Assembly (NCBI GenBank): GCA_003558435.1
Contig: PWLR01000096.1
Span: 1-52,391 of the forward strand
DNA from: Nitriliruptoraceae bacterium
GTDB taxonomy: Bacteria > Actinomycetota > Nitriliruptoria > Nitriliruptorales > Nitriliruptoraceae
DNA: 52,391 nt
Reading direction: 5' to 3'
In this document: piece by piece, positions 25,037-32,531 of the stretch
How positions within the stretch are numbered: position 1 is the first letter of the stretch
Layout: every line of letters begins with the position of its first letter
Translations under genes and position numbers: made by a program
The notes under the pieces: generated by a model
Told to the model about the DNA's origin: nothing
Databases searched by the model: none
What the model saw: the letters and a program-made list of their open reading frames with translations, nothing else

Positions 25037-25834
25037 GTGTATGCACGTGTGGTCGTCGCCTACGACGGCTCGACCAGGTCGCTGAGCGTGGTTCCGGCCG
25101 CCCGGATCGTGGCCGCGCGCCTGGATCATCCGCTCGAGCTGATTCACGTGGGCACGGCCGACGAACCCGACCAGCCGGTGCCCGACGACCTGCCGGTACG
25201 CACCATCGTCGGTGAGGATCCCGGTGTTGCGCTCCTCGACGAGGTACGTGCGAGTGACCCCCCGGCGCTGATGTGCATGACCACCCATGGCCGCGGTGCG
25301 CTCGGCGAGCTGGTGTTCGGCAACGTCGCCGCGAAGCTGCTGCGCGAGCTGCATGCACCGGTGCTGACCGTCGGTCCCCAGCTGCTGGGCTCGACCGAGC
25401 CGCGTCCCTGGTCCCGGATGCTGATCTGCCTCGACGGATCGGCGACCGCGGCCAGCATCCTGCCCATCGCACGACGGTGGGCGGAGGAGTTCGAGCTGTC
25501 CCTGCACCTGCTGCACGTCACCTACCCGTTGGGCGACGTCCGGCTGGGCGATGCGCACATCCCGGTCGAGGTGCGCGCCATCACCGCCGAGCTCGAACGC
25601 ACCGCGACCGAACTCAGCTCGGCCGGCGTCGACGCCACCTTCCAGGTCATCGAGGACACCGACACCGTGACCGGCATCGTGCGCCATGCCGCCCACCGGT
25701 CGGTCGATCTCATCGCCATGGCCACCCACGGCCGCAGCGGTCTGGCCCGGCTGCTGGCCGGAAGCACCACCCTCGCCACCGTCCGACGCTCGCCTGTACC
25801 GCTGCTGCTCCTACGCCCGGAACGGCTCCACTGA
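25037..25834 (+). CDS. Tandem universal stress protein (UspA family)
   Basis: Two UspA domains in one 265-aa chain, a form common in actinobacteria and linked there to persistence and energy stress. Domain 1 begins VVVAYDGSTRS and carries the nucleotide loop THGRGALGELVFGNVAAKLL. Domain 2 begins MLICLDGSATAA and carries THGRSGLARLLAGSTTLATV followed by PVPLLLLRP. Both retain the G-x-x-G...G-N/S ATP-binding signature. GTG 25037 follows GGAG by 7 nt; an in-frame extension to 24560 is antisense to the broken kinase and not credible. Cytosolic. The next ORF downstream is an antiporter tail. Confidence 0.92.
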   Translation: MYARVVVAYDGSTRSLSVVPAARIVAARLDHPLELIHVGTADEPDQPVPDDLPVRTIVGEDPGVALLDEVRASDPPALMCMTTHGRGALGELVFGNVAAKLLRELHAPVLTVGPQLLGSTEPRPWSRMLICLDGSATAASILPIARRWAEEFELSLHLLHVTYPLGDVRLGDAHIPVEVRAITAELERTATELSSAGVDATFQVIEDTDTVTGIVRHAAHRSVDLIAMATHGRSGLARLLAGSTTLATVRRSPVPLLLLRPERLH

Positions 25835-25908
25835 ACCCCTCGTTGCTCTCGGGTCGGGATGGCACCCGTTCCAGAGACCGTCGTGCCGAGAGGTAGCCGT
25901 CCCCGACG

Positions 25909-26196
25909 TTGTCGTCCCAGCTCGGGGAACACGCCCTACCACTCGAGCGCATCGACGTGGACCTCATCGAGGTCCACGTCACCGAAGAGCTGTTCATCGC
26001 CGGTCGTCGCCTCGCCGACGCCGATGTCCCCGCCGGGGCGTTGGTCACCGCCGTGATCCGCGACCACGAAGTCGTCAGCCCGCGCGGCGACACTGAACTG
26101 CGCAGCGGCGACGTCCTGCTCATCACCGCCAAACGCGACCCAGACGCGATCGAACAGCTCACCGCCTGGGCCCGCGGCGAGAACCGCGACACCTGA
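25909..26196 (+). CDS. TrkA-C (RCK C-terminal) domain fragment, probable antiporter remnant
   Basis: The whole 95-aa product corresponds to one TrkA-C ligand-binding domain: LIEVHVTEELFIAGRRLADA, VPAGALVTAVIRDHEVVSP, then RSGDVLLITAKRD. In CPA1/NhaP2-type potassium-proton antiporters this domain is the cytoplasmic tail after ~12 membrane spans; here an in-frame TAG lies just upstream and no membrane segments precede it, so this is most likely the surviving 3' end of such a gene. A TTG at 25909 is the only start and has no ribosome binding site. A free-standing regulatory subunit is the alternative. Confidence 0.5.
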   Translation: MSSQLGEHALPLERIDVDLIEVHVTEELFIAGRRLADADVPAGALVTAVIRDHEVVSPRGDTELRSGDVLLITAKRDPDAIEQLTAWARGENRDT

Positions 26197-26692
26197 CGCC
26201 CGCGGCCGACCGGTCCGCAGGTTCGCGCTCACGGCCGGCGCTCGACCGTGCCGATCCGGAGCAGCGCCGTCACGCCCCGGTTGGATGCTGAGGATTTACC
26301 GATGATCCCACCGTCGACGGCCCCACATCTCTCGATCCCGGTCCACGCCCCCGCCATCTTCGCACCGGGCATCGAAGTCCCCGACGAGCGTTTCGACGGT
26401 GGCCCTGGCGCCATCATGGAGCGTCCGGTGCCTCCTCGCGCCGGTCACCAGCCCCGTAGCGGCCCCTGACGGCCCTCCCACGTGCCTGTTCGTCTGGATG
26501 GTCCCCAGAAGGAGCCGAGATCCCGACCGCGCCGGGCCATGTCTGCCAACTCCCGTCGGTCGTGCCGGCCAACAACTCACCGGCCTCACAGGCATGAGCA
26601 GAGGGCAGGCCCGAGCATCGTGTTCGGCACGAACCACGGATCAACGACCGAGAACGTCAGTCACGAGCTCAGCTACCGGCGCCGACCCTGCG
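26197..26692. other. Intergenic, no gene recognised
   Basis: About 500 bases. A plus-strand frame at 26248-26469 has moderate composition (PVHAPAIFAPGIEVPDERFD) but no start context or family. Nothing else is supportable. Confidence 0.35.
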
Positions 26693-26911
26693 TCAGCGAC
26701 GGTCCCGCAATCCTCGCGCCTGGACGTCCGCAACCACGCGGTCCTCCGCCTGCGGCCAGCCACCAGGCGGCGAGTTGCTCACGCTCTCACGGCGCGTCGT
26801 TCGGCTTGGGCCCGTTGCAGGCCCACACGGCGGTGCGGCGGCGTGGTTCGCCGGGCACATGAGGCCGCGGGCGAGCGCGCCCACGAGGTACGGCACGTCG
26901 TCGGCGGTCAT
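26693..26911 (-). CDS. Possible small ORF coupled to the DUF2180 gene
   Basis: The ATG at 26911 overlaps the TGA of the DUF2180 gene (ATGA), which suggests translational coupling. The first ~25 residues (MTADDVPYLVGALARGLMCP) have strong GC3 and gene-like composition; the rest degrades to Pro/Arg/Thr-rich text. It may therefore be a gene broken soon after its start, or only the start of it is real. Family unknown. Confidence 0.35.
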   Translation of the reverse strand: MTADDVPYLVGALARGLMCPANHAAAPPCGPATGPSRTTRRESVSNSPPGGWPQAEDRVVADVQARGLRDRR

Positions 26912-27162
26912 GCGCCGGCCACCGTGTTCGACCAGCAGCGGGCCGCGGTCCCGCGGTCGCCTCTGACACCGTCACACGGCTGGCAGCGGATGGCGCGAGG
27001 GGCGGGCCTCATCCGTCGTTCGAGTAGAACGGTGCGCCCGGCGAGGTGCTCACGGGCTCGCACGACCGCGTGTGCCGCGCAGGCGCCTGCGCCGCAGTCG
27101 AGGCACACGCCGAGCGCTTCGTGGTGGTCACCGTCGAGCTGGCAGTCGAGACATCTCATCAT
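26908..27162 (-). CDS. DUF2180 cysteine-rich small protein
   Basis: 84 aa with a two-pair zinc-ribbon-like N-terminus: MRCLDCQLDGDHHEALGVCL and CLDCGAGACAAHAVV give Cys pairs CxxC...CxxC plus His residues, then a basic middle and a further IRCQPC pair. This is the DUF2180 pattern known from archaea and actinobacteria; function unknown, metal binding likely. It follows acr3 by 75 bases on the same strand, placing it in the arsenic operon. Two ATGs are adjacent (27162 and 27159) behind an AAGG sequence. The terminal ~20 residues are less typical. Confidence 0.7.
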   Translation of the reverse strand: MMRCLDCQLDGDHHEALGVCLDCGAGACAAHAVVRAREHLAGRTVLLERRMRPAPRAIRCQPCDGVRGDRGTAARCWSNTVAGA

Positions 27163-27237
27163 CCAACCTTCGTGCCCCCGTGCTCGGTCGCGGCCCGCTC
27201 GGAGGTCGTGAGCGGCGGCGAGGCTGGTCGTGGCGCA

Positions 27238-28353
27238 TCAGCGCACCTTCGTGCCGGAGTGGCCGTAGATGCGTTTGCGTAGCCATAGGGCGACGTAGAC
27301 GAGGCCCACCAGTACGGGTACCTCGATCAGGGGGCCGACCACGCCGGCGAGTGCTTGGCCGGAGGTGGCGCCGAAGACGCCGATGGCGACCGCGATCGCG
27401 AGTTCGAAGTTGTTGCCGGCCGCGGTGAACGAGATGGTGGCGGTCCTCGGGTAGCTCATGCCGAGCTTGACGGCGAGCAGGAACGAGATCCCGAACATCA
27501 GGAAGAAGTAGATGGTGAGGGGGACCGCGATGCGCACGACGTCGAACGGGCGTGAGGTGATCTGTTCGCCTTGGAGGGTGAACAGCAGCACGACGGTGAA
27601 CAGCAGCCCGTACAGCGCGAACGGCGAGATCGTCGGTAGGAACCGCGATTCGTACCACTGGCGTCCCCGTCGACGTTCGCCGATCACCCGGGAGGCGATG
27701 CCGGCGGCGAGTGGGATGCCGAGGAAGACCAGGACCGCCTTGGTGATCTCCCACAGGGAGATGTCGAGGGCTTGTTGTTCGAGGCCCAGCCAACCGGGCA
27801 GGGCCACGAGGTAGAACCAGCCGAGCAGCGAGTAGGCGCCGATCTGGAACACCGAGTTGACCGCGACGAGGAACGCCGCCGCTTCGCGGTCGCCGCAGGC
27901 CAGGTCGTTCCAGATCAGCACCATCGCGATGCAGCGGGCGAGCCCGACGATGATCAGCCCGGTCCGGAACTCGGGCAGGTCGGGCAGCAGCAGCCATGCC
28001 AGGGCGAACATCAGGGCGGGACCGATGATCCAGTTCAGCGCCAGCGACAGCCCGAGCAGTCTGCGGTCGCCGGTGAGTGAACCCATCTCGTTGTAACGCA
28101 CCTTGGCCAAGGGCGGATACATCATCACCAACAGCCCCACGGCGATCGGTACGGAGATCCCATCGATCTCGATCGCTTCGAGTGCGGCCGCCGATCCGGG
28201 GATGAGGCGTCCGATGGCCAGGCCCAGCACCATCGCCAGGCCGATCCACACCGGCAGGAACCGATCGAGGGTGCCGAGCTTGCCCACCACCGCCTGGGGG
28301 ATCGCCGCATCGTCGTGATCGGGATCGAGTAGCGTTTCGTTCGAGCTGGTCAT
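27238..28353 (-). CDS. acr3: ACR3-family arsenite efflux transporter
   Basis: Exports arsenite (and possibly antimonite) by the proton-motive force. 371 aa with ten hydrophobic helices, typical length. The family's essential Cys in the fourth helix is present in GLARCIAMVLIWNDLACGD, and the second conserved region TISFTAAGNNFELAIAVAIG is intact. An opening acidic leader (about 25 residues) precedes helix 1. ATG 28353 follows CAGGAAA. It lies in the same orientation as arsR, with a 64-aa protein between, and DUF2180 follows; no arsC reductase is adjacent, although the flavodoxin-like gene lies about 2.5 kb away. Expected to be induced through ArsR. Confidence 0.95.
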   Translation of the reverse strand: MTSSNETLLDPDHDDAAIPQAVVGKLGTLDRFLPVWIGLAMVLGLAIGRLIPGSAAALEAIEIDGISVPIAVGLLVMMYPPLAKVRYNEMGSLTGDRRLLGLSLALNWIIGPALMFALAWLLLPDLPEFRTGLIIVGLARCIAMVLIWNDLACGDREAAAFLVAVNSVFQIGAYSLLGWFYLVALPGWLGLEQQALDISLWEITKAVLVFLGIPLAAGIASRVIGERRRGRQWYESRFLPTISPFALYGLLFTVVLLFTLQGEQITSRPFDVVRIAVPLTIYFFLMFGISFLLAVKLGMSYPRTATISFTAAGNNFELAIAVAIGVFGATSGQALAGVVGPLIEVPVLVGLVYVALWLRKRIYGHSGTKVR

Positions 28354-28706
28354 CGGTTTCCTGAAGGTTGTGTCGTGGCCGGGGATCGGCAGGCTGCTTC
28401 GGGAGAGGTCTGGCAGCGTCCCGGGAGCTCGACGCGGAACCCGCCGAGCGGATCACGCCGTGCCAGCGCGCTATGTGCCACGCGCTCGACGATCGCTCCG
28501 ACGAGAGCACCTCGACAACCCCGGCCCCGTACTCATCGCTAGCGCGGGCGCCGTCACCGGCCTAGATCGGCCAACGGGACGGTTTCCTGCCAGGAGACGC
28601 GGCTCGGGCACCCATCCCCGTGACGATGCTCAGGGTCTGTGAGGGCTCCGGAGGCCCCGGGTCGACCCGCCATCGGTGACGGGTCGAGCGTCCCCCCAAG
28701 CCGTGC
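28354..28706. other. Intergenic, no gene recognised
   Basis: About 350 bases between acr3 and the 64-aa gene. No credible frame on either strand. An acr3 promoter could lie here, or acr3 may be read from upstream; no element was assignable. Confidence 0.4.
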
Positions 28707-28901
28707 CTAGCGTGCGCTGCTGGCGAGGCCGCGACGAGGTTGCGGCTGTGCCGGCTCCTCGACGGGCTCGGGAGTGGCTGTCTGGCCGGTTCGGGCGAAG
28801 CCCTTCCCGGCGCGGTGGATCTGCTCGGTCAGTTCGCGTAGTTCGCGGAGTTGTTCCGCCATCTCCAGCTGGTTCAGGATGACGTCATCGACGGTGGCCA
28901 T
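28707..28901 (-). CDS. Small coiled-coil hypothetical protein, 64 aa
   Basis: The first ~35 residues form a strongly helical heptad segment (MATVDDVILNQLEMAEQLRE then LRELTEQIHRAGKGF) likely to make a short coiled coil; the tail is Pro/Glu/Gln-rich. ATG 28901 is preceded by GAGGAA at 7 nt. A promoter with TTGCA half-sites lies 70-95 bases upstream, between this gene and arsR. No family name recognised. Its place between arsR and acr3 suggests co-regulation with arsenic resistance, by position only. Confidence 0.6.
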   Translation of the reverse strand: MATVDDVILNQLEMAEQLRELRELTEQIHRAGKGFARTGQTATPEPVEEPAQPQPRRGLASSAR

Positions 28902-28967
28902 GGGTGTTCCTCAGGGTGGGTCGTCTGCGACGGCTCGGTGCCGGTCTGTCGCGACCCAACCACGGAA

Positions 28968-28996
28968 GGTTACGGATACTTGCAAAAGAGTGCAAA
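28968..28996 (-). promoter_or_regulatory. Candidate promoter with TTGCA...TGCAA operator-like repeat
   Basis: On the minus strand TTGCAC (28996-28991) and TAACCT (28973-28968) are separated by 17 bases, a sigma-70-like spacing. The -35 and spacer hold the inverted half-sites TTGCA/TGCAA (plus strand TTGCAAAAGAGTGCAA, 28981-28996). The same TGCAAG/CTTGCA core appears in front of arsR, so this may be a second ArsR site. Confidence 0.45.
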
Positions 28997-29066
28997 TAAG
29001 GGCGGTGACGGATCGACCCCCTACGTGGAGGAGGTGACCAACACGCGAGTGCGGTGGCCCTACGGC

Positions 29067-29498
29067 TCAGGCCGGCGCCAGGCCTTGTGCCTCGAAGGTC
29101 GCCAGCACGGTCGGATCGTTCGCGCCGAGCACGCAGCCGACCTGTTCGCGCAGGCCGTAGCGGAGCGAGAGTCGCTCGGCCTCCACGGTGGACAGGGGAG
29201 TGGCTGCGGCGATCTCCAGCAGCGCATCGATCATCGGGTCGGTGCCCCGCGCGACGGCGTAGTGCACCCACGTGCCGCTACGAGCCTGCTCGCGGACCAG
29301 ACCCGCTGCGCGAAGCGTGCCGAGTGCACGTGACACCTGGTAGTCCGCCAGGTCGAGCACATCGGACAGTTCGCACCCGCACAAGGTGTCGGGCACCTCC
29401 AACAGCACACGCAGTACCCGCAGGCGCCGGGGGTCGCCGAGTGCCTTGAACGCCTTCGTCATGCCTTCGACCGCTGCCTCTGGTGTCCCGCCGGACAT
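29067..29498 (-). CDS. arsR: ArsR-family arsenic-responsive repressor
   Basis: Dimeric winged-helix repressor released from DNA by As(III). From ATG 29498 (143 aa) the helix-turn-helix core runs KALGDPRRLRVLRVLLE, then the metal site with Cys40 and Cys42 in DTLCGCELSDVLDL (the classic ArsR alpha-3 position, normally CVC), then the recognition helix YQVSRALGTLRAAGLVREQ and wing SGTWVHYAVA. AGGAGGAG 6-8 nt before the ATG fixes the start; the longer frame to 29618 runs through the operator region. A third distant Cys sits near residue 118 (EQVGCVLG). It is on the same strand as, and upstream of, acr3. Confidence 0.9.
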   Translation of the reverse strand: MSGGTPEAAVEGMTKAFKALGDPRRLRVLRVLLEVPDTLCGCELSDVLDLADYQVSRALGTLRAAGLVREQARSGTWVHYAVARGTDPMIDALLEIAAATPLSTVEAERLSLRYGLREQVGCVLGANDPTVLATFEAQGLAPA

Positions 29499-29546
29499 GG
29501 ATCGCTCCTCCTGCCGCTGGCCTGACACCGTCCACGACCGGGACGT

Positions 29547-29601
29547 CTGCTTGCAGTGGATGCAGGCAGCAGCTTGACCAGTTGCGATGAACTGCAAGCA
29601 G
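29547..29601. promoter_or_regulatory. Long inverted repeat upstream of arsR
   Basis: A perfect 11-bp inverted repeat, CTGCTTGCAGT (29547-29557) and ACTGCAAGCAG (29591-29601), separated by 33 bases, 50-100 bases upstream of the arsR start. Each arm also carries the TTGCA core found at 28981. Probably two ArsR half-operators or dimer sites flanking the promoter; inferred. Confidence 0.5.
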
Positions 29602-30165
29602 GATACTCGCCGGACCACCGTGGTGTCGGCCGGAAACCTAGAGCCATCATGGAGTCCTGATCAGACAAGTGCACCGAGGCTGTTGCCATCACCTGTTGAG
29701 CCCGACCGTGCCATCGCGCGTTCGGGGTCCGTCGCGCTCGGGCTGATCGGGGGTGGTGGTGCGCTTGGTGTCGGTTCGGTGGTCGGCGGCGTCGGATGTC
29801 GTCGCGGACGGGGCGAACACCTTCGAGGCCCTTGCCGTTGCGATCCTCGAGTTCCCGGTCCAGATGGCGCTTGCCGGAAGGGACCGGCACGCCATCTCCT
29901 GAACTCGCGACCACGGGCCACCGGCGCGAGTAGAGCAGCGGTCCCGTGCCCGATCGAGACCGCGGCACGCCTGGTGGTGGCGATCTCCAGCATCACTCCA
30001 GTCGACCGGAGCGCCACCCGGACCGGAACCACACGGCCCCGGTCCGGGTCGAAGGGCCCCTGTCTCGCGGCTGCCGGCACACTTGCGACGCGGAGACGGG
30101 ACCTTGGCCACTGGCCGGGTCATGACATCTCCGGCATTCTTGCACCATCGACCTGGGAGGTGGAC
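29602..30165. other. Intergenic, no gene recognised
   Basis: About 560 bases between the arsR operator and the next plus-strand gene. Frames on both strands have non-coding composition. The promoter for the 30166 gene should be near 30080-30150 but was not assignable. Confidence 0.4.
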
Positions 30166-30633
30166 ATGTCCTCCGCGCTCGAACGTCCCCCGGCCCCGCC
30201 GGAACAGCGGCAACTCCACCTCCCGACGCCCGCCAAGCGCTTCGGCTACCTCGTCGCCGCCGCGGCGAACAGCGTGCTGCTGTGGGCGGTCCATCGGCTG
30301 CTCGACTGGGGATGGCCAGCCTTCCTCACCGAGGACTTCGAGCAGGTGCTCGGCATCGTGACGGCATCGCTGATCGCCGGCATCGTGGCGAACCTGGCAC
30401 TGGCCGTCCACCACCGTGGGCGCAGCCGCGCCCTCGCCGATGTCGTGACCGCGGCGTTCGGGCTGGCCGTCGGTCTACGGATGTGGGAGGTCTTCCCCTT
30501 CGACTTCACCGGCTACGCCACCGACTGGTCGGGGCCGGTGCGCCTCGCCCTCGGCGTCGGCATCGGCGCAACCGGTATCGCGATCATCGCCAACCTCGTC
30601 ACGCTCGTCACCGGTCCGCAAGACGACGCCTGA
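30166..30633 (+). CDS. Four-span membrane protein, 155 aa
   Basis: Unrecognised family. After a ~35-residue Pro-rich cytoplasmic start, hydrophobic segments lie at about 38-58 (YLVAAAANSVLLWAVHRLL), 70-90 (VLGIVTASLIAGIVANLALA), 100-115 and 130-150 (LGVGIGATGIAIIANLVTLV). The strong GGGAGG precedes ATG 30166. It starts a plus-strand cluster with the flavodoxin-like and 60-aa membrane proteins, which suggests a shared membrane-associated function; nothing more specific can be said. Confidence 0.7.
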   Translation: MSSALERPPAPPEQRQLHLPTPAKRFGYLVAAAANSVLLWAVHRLLDWGWPAFLTEDFEQVLGIVTASLIAGIVANLALAVHHRGRSRALADVVTAAFGLAVGLRMWEVFPFDFTGYATDWSGPVRLALGVGIGATGIAIIANLVTLVTGPQDDA

Positions 30634-30846
30634 CCCGTCACGGAGGCTCACCGCGTGGCCCCGCTCGACCCAGCAGGTAGGCAGCCACAGGCAAGGCCGC
30701 GTCTGAGGGGCATGGACCGTGCGCTGATCGGCACCGTGCTCGTCCACGAGGTGACGGGCCCCGCGGGCGGTCTCGGCATCACCACGCTGATCATCGCCTG
30801 GGGGCTGCTGCGGTACGCGGGGCGTGCGTCATCCCGGGAGGAAGCC

Positions 30847-31269
30847 GTGACGGCTGTAGCCCGTCACGCCCAGCCATCGCTGGAGGTTCTCGTCGCCCAC
30901 GCCAGCCGGCATGACTCGACCACCCAGATCGCCGACCGCCTCGCCGAGCGGCTCGGCGAGGCGGGGTTCGAGGCGGTGGTCGTCGACGAACAGGGCACCG
31001 ACCTGCTGGAGCTCGCTCGACCCAGGGAGTTCGACGAGTTGCGACAGCTGCCCGAGCCGCGCGAGGAGAGGGCCTGCTTCGGCAAGTGGGACCCGGGCGC
31101 GCCGGCGGTCGGGTTCGTCGAGCGGATGATGGAGCTTGCTCCCGCCGGGCGCGATGCGCTTGCAGCCGGCGACTTCCGCCACTGGCCGGCGATCGATGTC
31201 TGGGCCGACGAGATCGCCGCGGCACTGCTGCGACTGGAGCCCACTACGACAAACAGGAGGCGCGCATGA
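30847..31269 (+). CDS. Flavodoxin-like protein lacking the central FMN-binding part
   Basis: The N-terminus (LEVLVAHASRHDSTTQIADR, then LAERLGEAGFEAVVV) is beta-1/loop-1/helix-1 of a flavodoxin-domain protein of the HemG-like type. The C-terminal half (LRQLPEPREERACFGKWDP, then GDFRHWPAIDVWADEIAAAL) matches the family's end. The roughly 60 residues normally between them, including the second FMN loop (usually GS-x-VYxGxW), are missing without a frameshift, so FMN binding is doubtful. GGGAGG before GTG 30847 (140 aa) supports this start; the frame stays open upstream to 30655 and encodes a hydrophobic stretch (TGPAGGLGITTLIIAWGLL). Its TGA overlaps the next ATG (ATGA). Confidence 0.6.
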   Translation: MTAVARHAQPSLEVLVAHASRHDSTTQIADRLAERLGEAGFEAVVVDEQGTDLLELARPREFDELRQLPEPREERACFGKWDPGAPAVGFVERMMELAPAGRDALAAGDFRHWPAIDVWADEIAAALLRLEPTTTNRRRA

Positions 31270-31448
31270 GCAACAGCACGGCTGGCGGGGCAGGCGGCAG
31301 TGCCATCTACGGACTCGGCATCTTCGGTGCCTGGGTGTGGTTCTTCCAGCAGGCGGATGCGTTCTGGGCCTATGTTCTCGCGTTCTTCCAGGGCTTCTTC
31401 TGGCCCGCGTTCATGGTCTACGAGGTCTTCCGGACGCTCACCGGATGA
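31266..31448 (+). CDS. Small membrane protein, 60 aa
   Basis: A short conserved-looking hypothetical: Gly/Ser-rich start, then GLGIFGAWVWFFQQADAFWA and YVLAFFQGFFWPAFMVYEVF, which are two aromatic-rich hydrophobic helices, ending in RTLTG. AGGAGG sits 6-7 nt before ATG 31266, and the ATG overlaps the stop of the flavodoxin-like gene, so translation is coupled. It lies in the membrane. Function unknown. Confidence 0.72.
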   Translation: MSNSTAGGAGGSAIYGLGIFGAWVWFFQQADAFWAYVLAFFQGFFWPAFMVYEVFRTLTG

Positions 31449-31460
31449 CCGATGCTCGTC

Positions 31461-31505
31461 CGAGCGGACCGAGCGGACCGAGCGGACCGCGCGGACCGCG
31501 CGGAC
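31461..31505 (+). repeat. Five-copy 9-bp tandem repeat
   Basis: Three copies of CGAGCGGAC followed by two of CGCGCGGAC, just after the 60-aa gene. In the plus frame that starts at an ATG overlapping the previous stop (31445) it encodes Ser-Gly-Pro/Arg-Gly-Pro triplets, collagen-like, in a 57-aa ORF ending at 31618 inside the convergent arcC. A hypervariable minisatellite is more likely than a gene. Confidence 0.8.
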
Positions 31506-31551
31506 ACGCGACGCCAGCACGAGCCGGTCGTCCCGGAGGAAGCACGCTACC

Positions 31552-32529
31552 TCAGGCGTTGTCCAGGGTCGGTGGGGGGAGAACATCTGGGGCGCGAAGA
31601 TCGCCCGGGCCTCCGTAGTGTCCTGCAGGGGTCACGATCGTTCCCGCGGTCCCGGCGAGCATCGCCGGGGCGTCATCGAGTCGACCGATCGTCGCCATCC
31701 CGCCGGTGAGTTCCACGAAACGGCAGGCGGCATCGGCCTTCGGGCCCATCGAGCCGGCGGGCAGGTCTTCGCGACGGAGCGCTGCCGGGGTCGCCCGGAG
31801 GATGGGCGTCTCCTCAGGGGTGCCGAAATCGCGGGAGATGTGGGGGACGTCGGTCAGGATCATCAGGAGATCGGCGTCCAACGCTTCGGCGAGCACGGCG
31901 GCGGTGAGATCCTTGTCGACCACCGCTTCGACGCCCTGCAGCTTGCCGCGCTCGTTGCGGATGACCGGGACCCCACCACCTCCGGCGCAGACGACCACGG
32001 CCCCGCTCGCCAGCAGGAGGCGGATGAGCCGCGTCTCGACCACGCGCTGCGGACGGGGGGAACCGATCACGCGGCGCCATCCCGCGCCGTCGGGCCGGAC
32101 CGTCCATCCGCGCTCGTCGGCCAGTCGTCGGGCGCGGGCCTCGTCGTAGACCTCGCCGATGAACTTGGTCGGCGTGTCGAACGCCGGGTCGCTGGCCAGG
32201 ACCAGGGTCTGGTTGATGATGCTCGCGACCTGGCGCCCGGGGAGTTGGTTCTGCAACGCCTGCAGGAGCCAGTAGCCGATCATGCCCTGCGTCTGGGCAC
32301 CGAGGACGTCGAAGGGGTAGGGGGTGGTGAGGTTGGGGTCCGCGGCGCTCTGGAGCGCGAGCACACCGACCTGGGGTCCGTTGCCGTGGGTGAGCACCAG
32401 TTCGTGCTCCTCGGCGAGGGTCGCCAGCGAAGGAACGGCCCGCGCCACGTTCGCCTGCTGGACGGACGCGTCGGGCTTCTGCCCACGTGCGAGCAGGGCG
32501 TTGCCACCGAGCGCTGCGACGATACGCAT
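31552..32529 (-). CDS. arcC: Carbamate kinase
   Basis: Third step of the arginine deiminase pathway: carbamoyl phosphate + ADP to ATP + ammonia + CO2. N-terminal RIVAALGGNALLARGQ, then VLTHGNGPQVG, the mid-region VVCAGGGGVPVI and VDKDLTAAVLAEALDAD, and the C-terminal GSMGPKADAACRFVE with GTAGTIVTP are all family signatures of the amino acid kinase fold. 325 aa, slightly longer than usual because ~18 Pro/Asp-rich residues follow the final strand. ATG 32529 lies only 2 nt after the arcB stop, so it is the last gene of the arcABC operon. A longer in-frame extension over arcB is an artefact. Confidence 0.95.
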   Translation of the reverse strand: MRIVAALGGNALLARGQKPDASVQQANVARAVPSLATLAEEHELVLTHGNGPQVGVLALQSAADPNLTTPYPFDVLGAQTQGMIGYWLLQALQNQLPGRQVASIINQTLVLASDPAFDTPTKFIGEVYDEARARRLADERGWTVRPDGAGWRRVIGSPRPQRVVETRLIRLLLASGAVVVCAGGGGVPVIRNERGKLQGVEAVVDKDLTAAVLAEALDADLLMILTDVPHISRDFGTPEETPILRATPAALRREDLPAGSMGPKADAACRFVELTGGMATIGRLDDAPAMLAGTAGTIVTPAGHYGGPGDLRAPDVLPPPTLDNA

Positions 32530-32531
32530 GC

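Noticed and set aside
26248-26469. Plus-strand 73-aa frame
   Set aside because: Moderate composition only; no start context, coupling or family.
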